Shown: in pieces, positions 22,501-28,500 of the stretch
How positions within the stretch are numbered: position 1 is the stretch's first letter
Layout of the letters: the number at the start of each line of letters is the position of its first letter
NCBI GenBank assembly: GCA_963402885.1
Contig: OY727099.1
Span: 24,509,001-24,573,000 of the forward strand
From: Antedon bifida
Lineage: Eukaryota > Echinodermata > Crinoidea > Comatulida > Antedonidae
Direction: 5' to 3'
DNA length: 64,000 nucleotides
Made by a program: the position numbers and the translations under genes
Notes under the pieces: generated by a model
Databases searched by the model: none
What the model was told of the DNA's origin: nothing
Seen by the model: the letters and a program-made list of their open reading frames with translations, nothing else

Positions 22501-25500
22501 TCGCGGCGGCCGTACGGGCGCTGCCCAAGGATGGCCCTCCGCCGGTGCCATACATGCAGCCACCTCCGACTGTCCTTCTTCCCACGCCGGAACCTGAGGA
22601 CGTTGACATGGAGGACGATGAGACACTTGTGTCTTTCTCTGATTGCGACGACAGTGCGGGGGCACCCGGGCTCCAAACGTTGGTAAACCGTGTAGTACCG
22701 GCTGTGCTATCTTACCTCGGGGTAGATTACGCGTACAAGGAGGCTACGCCGCTTCCGGAGTACAAGCGCTTCACGACGTTCGGGGTACGCGCTCCGGTGC
22801 GTCACGCGCGAACGAGCCCAATCGTTCCACTCGAGCCTGAACTGCTAGAACGATTGGAGAGCGTGGCCCGGGAACCGCCGCGACGGCCCGCGCCGGCCGA
22901 GTTTGCTACGGTATTCCCGGTCCCGCCGGCGCACTTTGAAGAAGTTCTTCGCTCCCCACCTATCCCGGATGCCGCGAAGGGGAGAGCGCGGGAGGACCAG
23001 GGTCTGGAATCGACTAGAACTGTTTTCCTTGACCCCACGGCTGCTAAAACCGAGGAGGCCCTCACTGCTTGTGATAAGGCAGCGCGTGAAACACTCCGCG
23101 TGCTCTCGATGGCGGGATACCTGCTCTCATTCTTGGCAGACCCGGAGCGGCCAAAAGAACTTGATCCGGGCGTGATCACGCTACTGCAGCAGATCACGGG
23201 ACTTGCAGCCGACCAGCAAGCGTCAGTCGCATTAACAGCCAATGCCGCACGCCGAGTTAATTTGCTGCAAGCGACGGATATCGCGCCCGGCCATCATAAA
23301 CGCTTTACTACCGTTGAGTCGTTTCGGTCTACGGACCTATTCTTTGGCACGTTCTCCCAGCGGGAGGATAAATGGGCGCGCGAACGAGAGGTTCGTAGGG
23401 AAACGCGCGCGCGCTTCCCTCAGAAGCGTGTTGCTTCTCAATCACGATCTCAAAGGGGCCCCCCGCGGGGGCCACCTCCGCCACCTCTCCAGCCGGCTCC
23501 GGCGCGTCCCACGCATCAACATGTACCACCTCAACCTGCTGCGCAGGCCACAGGTGCGTCTTCTTCACAGCCCTTTCGCGCTAACCCCACCCGCGGTGGG
23601 GCATCGAGGGGCCGTCGTCGCGATCGACGACGATACGCGCGGCATCGATGATGCAAGGGGACGGTCCACTCCCAGCGGGGGGAGTGGACGGTCCACTCCC
23701 AGCGGGGGGAGTGGACGGTCCACTCCCAGCGGGGGGAGTGGACGAGTGGGGGGTCGCCTCCGCGAGTTCGGAGGGGCGTGGGACTCACTCCTACAAGCGG
23801 ACAGTTGGGTCTGCGCGACCGTACAGGAGGGCTACCGTATCGAATTTACAGCAACCCCGGTGCCGGGGACGATAAGCCACACTCGGATCCCGAGCGATCC
23901 AGAGATGCGCGGCGCCCTCCTGGACGGCGTTTCCGACCTTATACGCAAGGGCGCGGTCGTTCCGGTCGACGCTCGACACGCCCCACCAGGACACGAGTCT
24001 ACGATGTTCCTGGCTCGCAAATCCTCCGGCGGATGGCGACCGATACTAAATCTCAAGAGTCTCAACAAGCGCTACATCCGACCAGCCAAATTCAGAATGG
24101 AGACGCTCTCCACGATTCTGCTTGGCCTGCGACGAGGAGACTGGGCAGCCTCAATAGATCTCAAGGATGCGTACTTCCATGTACCCATCTTCGAGGCCGA
24201 TCAGCGGTGGCTGCGCTTCCGCATAAGCAACCAAATTTACCAATTCGTAGCTCTCCCGTTCGGGCTGTCGACAGCCCCACGGGTCTTTACGCGTGTCGTT
24301 CGGGCGCTGGCAGCGTTCCTGCATCGACACGGTATCCGTATACACATGTACTTAGACGATTGGTTGGTTGTGGCCCAGTCACGAGATCAGTTGCTGCGCA
24401 ACATAGATTTCGTCCTCGACGCCACGGAACGAGTAGGTTTCTTAATCAATCGGGACAAGTCGTGCCTGCTCCCGACTCAGTACCCGCAATACCTTGGAGC
24501 CCGGATCAATCTGAACACATGCGTGGCTCACCCGACCGCAGCGCGAGTGGTCTCGGCGCAGGCAGCTCTGGCCGGTCTGCTCGCGAGTTCGGCTCCAACG
24601 GTATTCGACTGGCTCAGGACTCTGGGCTTCCTCGCCAGCTTCGTCGACCTACTCCCATTCTGCCGTCTCAGAATGAGACCGTTGCAGATCCATCTGCTAG
24701 CGTTTTATCGACCCGCGTCAGACTCTATCGACAAAGTGGTGCCGGTGTCCCCATTCGTGGCGACACACATTCGTTGGTGGCTAAACACAAAAACTCTCAC
24801 TGCCGGCCGGTCGTTCGTCAGGTCCACGCCAGACATACGAATTACTACCGATGCCTCCGAAACCGGATGGGGAGGACACTCGGAGACGCAGCACGCTTCC
24901 GGCCTCTGGTCTCACAGCGAGGCCCGTCGCCACATCAACATTCTGGAGCTATGGGCGGTGCAGCGCACGCTAAAAGCTCTCAAAGCGTCAGTGCAGGGCC
25001 GTCATGTGCTCATTCGGTCCGACAGTACCACCGTCGTGGCCTACATAAACAGAGAGGGCGGCACGCGCTCGCCAACACTCTGCTGCCATACGTGGACATT
25101 AATTCATTGGTGCATCGCGCACAAAATAACATTAACAGCAGCCCATATAGCGGGGCGGCTAAACACAGTAGCGGACGCGCTATCAAGGCCTCTGCTTTGC
25201 CCGACGGAATGGCAACTCTCGCCGCGTATAGCCACCCTCATCTTCCACCACTTCGGGCGGCCGCTCGTAGACCTTTTTGCGACAGCGCGGAACACTCAGC
25301 TTCCGACCTACTGCAGCCGGTTCCAAGAAGCCCAAGCGTGGCAGATGGACGCCCTGTCCATCTCGTGGGACGGTCTCTGGGCGTATGCGTTCCCACCGAT
25401 CTCTCTCCTCCCGCTCGTGTTGTCGCATGTTCATCGCCATCACTGCCGGGTGCTCCTAGTGGCTCCATACTGGACGCGCCAGTCATGGTTCCCACTCCTC

Positions 25501-28500
25501 TACAGCTTACTGTACGACCACCCCCTGCAACTACCGGTCCGTGCGGACCTTCTATCGCAGGGCAGAGCACATCTCTCACTAACAAACATCCGATCCCTGC
25601 GCCTGACTGCCTGGCCATTGTCAGGGATCGCCTCCGAGAGTCTGGCATACCAGATGGCCCGGCCGCCCTGGCGGCCAAGTCCCGACGAGAATCGACGCTA
25701 ACAGTGTACAATAGCCGTCTGAAGCACTTCTTCCGGTGGTGCGCCGAGAAGAACACGGACCCCAGGACTGCGTCTCTGGGTCTTATCTGTGACTTTCTTT
25801 TTTACCTGTTCAATTCAGGGTTGCAACCCCGCACGATTGCAGGTTACCGGTCGGCCATCGCGGCCATATTGCCGGCGCTTCCCGACGGTTCGACGATCTC
25901 TAACTCTTCTGTCATCACGCACCTCTTGCGAGGCATGCATCATGAGCGTCCTCCTTCGTCGGTTCTCCTCCCGCGCTGGGACATCAACGTCGTACTCTCT
26001 GCACTCACCCGCGCCCCCTTCGAACCATTACATAATGCCTCTCTTTATAATCTCACCCTCAAAACGGCGTTCCTAGTTGCAGCGTCATCCTGTCGACGCC
26101 GGGGTGAGTTGCATGCTCTATTGCTAGAGCCCGGCCATATTAGGTTCGAACGCGGTGGCGTGCGGCTAACTTTTCGCAGGGGGTTTCTGGCAAAATCGCA
26201 GACGTTGCATCACTCGCCGCCCGCGATCTTCATCCCCACCATAGCTGCCTCTTCTTCTGTCCGCGAGGACAAACTCTGGTGCCCGGTGCGGGCCTTAAAG
26301 TTTTACGTCCATCGGACCAAGGACGTACGAGAAAAGCTCTCTCACCTCTTCTGCGTCACAGTCCCGCCATTCGGTCCGGCATCAAAGGCCACCATAGCTA
26401 GGTGGATCATCGCCGCGATCCAGGCAGGCTACTCGGCGTCTCAAACACCTCCACCTGCACACATGCATCAGGTACGGGGTATGGCTGCGTCATGGGCCCT
26501 GTTCTCGGGTGTTCCTCTAGCAGACGTACTACAAGCAGCATGGTGGCGATCGCATACAACGTTCACAGCTTTCTACCTCCAAGACCTCGCTCAAAACATG
26601 GCACCAGTAGCACACGCTGTGCTGAAGCCACAGTAAACAGGTATGTTGATCAAATTACCTCTTCTTGTCAGCCCACCACCGACTAGATGCCTAGTCCGGT
26701 GCTATTCTGGCCTATGTCGGTTCATCCAGGTAAGCTAGTCACGTAATAGACTACACAAACCAAGAGTGGTGTTGGTAGTCTATGAGTGATAGCTTACCTG
26801 GATGAACAACCCTCCCTCCTCCCCACTTGACAAGCGTCTCGTGGAATGGTGAGGTATGCATGGGCGTTGCCGCCCACCTGAGGGCGTGGCGCATGGGCGA
26901 TACCACTGTCTTGGAGGGGAGTTCATGAATAAAATGTTACTTTTCGGTTATGTTCTCCCCTTGAAGGGGAAAAGGCCTATGTCGGTTCATCCAGGTAAGC
27001 TATCACTCATAGACTACCAACACCACTCTTGGTTTGTGTATTTTAAAGTAAACTAACATAGATTTCAGTATTTAAAAATTGTTTTTAGAAGTTATCTATA
27101 CAAATAAAATGTTTTTCCTGTCCTCTTATGGAAATGTTTGAGATGATTTAAGATGGTACCAGGGAAAATAAGTTCAGTCTTCCCTAATGGTACGTACCAA
27201 TGCACTATATTGAATGAAACTGACACACAGACTTTTACGTGAGTATCCGTTATGAGGTGTCCATTTACAAGTGGTGTCCACAGGAAGTTTCAACTGTATT
27301 ATGGACCATATCTGTCATATTATGAAAAGTAAAGCTGACACAATTTCTTGGATATTTTAATTTCTTTTTTACTGTGCATTCTTTATTGTAGGAGGTTGGA
27401 CAATAACCAAATAAGGAAATTGCCAGCAAATGCATTTAATGGTTTGACAGCATTGACAGAACTGTGAGTATAATATCCCACAAATTTATCCCAAATCACT
27501 ATCATTGTACACTAAACTAAATATGCATGTAGTTTATCATTTTATAATGTGTAATTAAATTTTAATGAGAGATGATGAACCTGGAGCCACTGGTCAACTT
27601 GCCGGAAATAACACTTTTTTAACTATAACAGGGTTACTATTATCTAGCATAAAGGAAAACATTTACAGGGTGGGCAAGTAAAGCTAAAGACTAATTAGCG
27701 CAGTGGTTTTGGTTGCCAACAAAGCTGTAAATGGAAGAATAACTTATAAAAACTTTAACCTGAAAACAAACAAAAATAAAAGGGGTAAATGCAGTGTTTA
27801 TATTAAATCAATAGATAATTTGCAACTAACTTAATTAACTGCTCAAGCCCAAACTAGCAAGACCATAATGTGTATGATTTATCATGTAAGGTCGTTGGAC
27901 GGTAACCAAATAAGTACATTGGAAGCCTATGCATTTTCTGGTTTGGAATCATTGACAAAACTGTGAGTATTTTTTCAATTATAATACTGTATCAAACAAC
28001 TTGGATACTGTATATAATTTTCCTTACTATGAATTATTTTTCTGTATCAAACAACTATTTTATTTTGAAGACGTTTGAATGGTCACAAAATCAGTACATT
28101 GTCAGCTAATGCATTTAATGGTTTGAGAGCATTGACAACACGAAGTGTTTTTTCTTGTTCATATACTTTTATATTTTAATTAATTTTTAAATTACAGTAG
28201 AAGCCATATTATGGGGATACCTTCAAACCCAACAACGTTTTTATTGTTTTTGTAATGGGAAAAAATATTGTCCTCTTAGGGGTTGGCCATAGTATTAAAA
28301 TATATATTGCCCCTCGTTTTGGGGAAAATGTCTCCTGTAAATCTTACTCATTATAGTATATTAATTGGAGCTAATTATATGTTTAATTTTTTTTATTTAT
28401 TTATCTTTAAACAGGAACTTAGATAACAACGCTATAACTACCATAGATCCTGAGGCATTCTCTTCTTTTGCTTCATCACTTTTAATTTTGTAAGTTAACA

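Larger units (their letters stand above)
19787..27040 (+). mobile_element. DIRS-type tyrosine-recombinase retrotransposon in intron 10
   Basis: Identified by inverted terminal repeats, an internal complementary region, and gag, RT/RNase H/MT and tyrosine recombinase frames. It has no LTRs or target duplication of its own, as expected for DIRS elements, which integrate through a circular intermediate. The internal complementary region joins the right-end sequence (TTTGTGTA) to the left-end sequence (TAGTCTATTACG), which defines both ends to within two or three bases. The overlap is TA, so the empty site would read AAAGGC-TA-TTTTAAAG. It is strongly GC-richer than the host intron and is interrupted by a BEL/Pao element. 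All long frames appear open, so it may be recent. Confidence 0.92.

Noticed and set aside
22802..23242. Long minus-strand frames across the DIRS coding region (also 25238-25756)
   Set aside because: The GC-rich coding sequence of gag, RT and recombinase leaves few stops in the opposite frames. No family similarity is seen in them.
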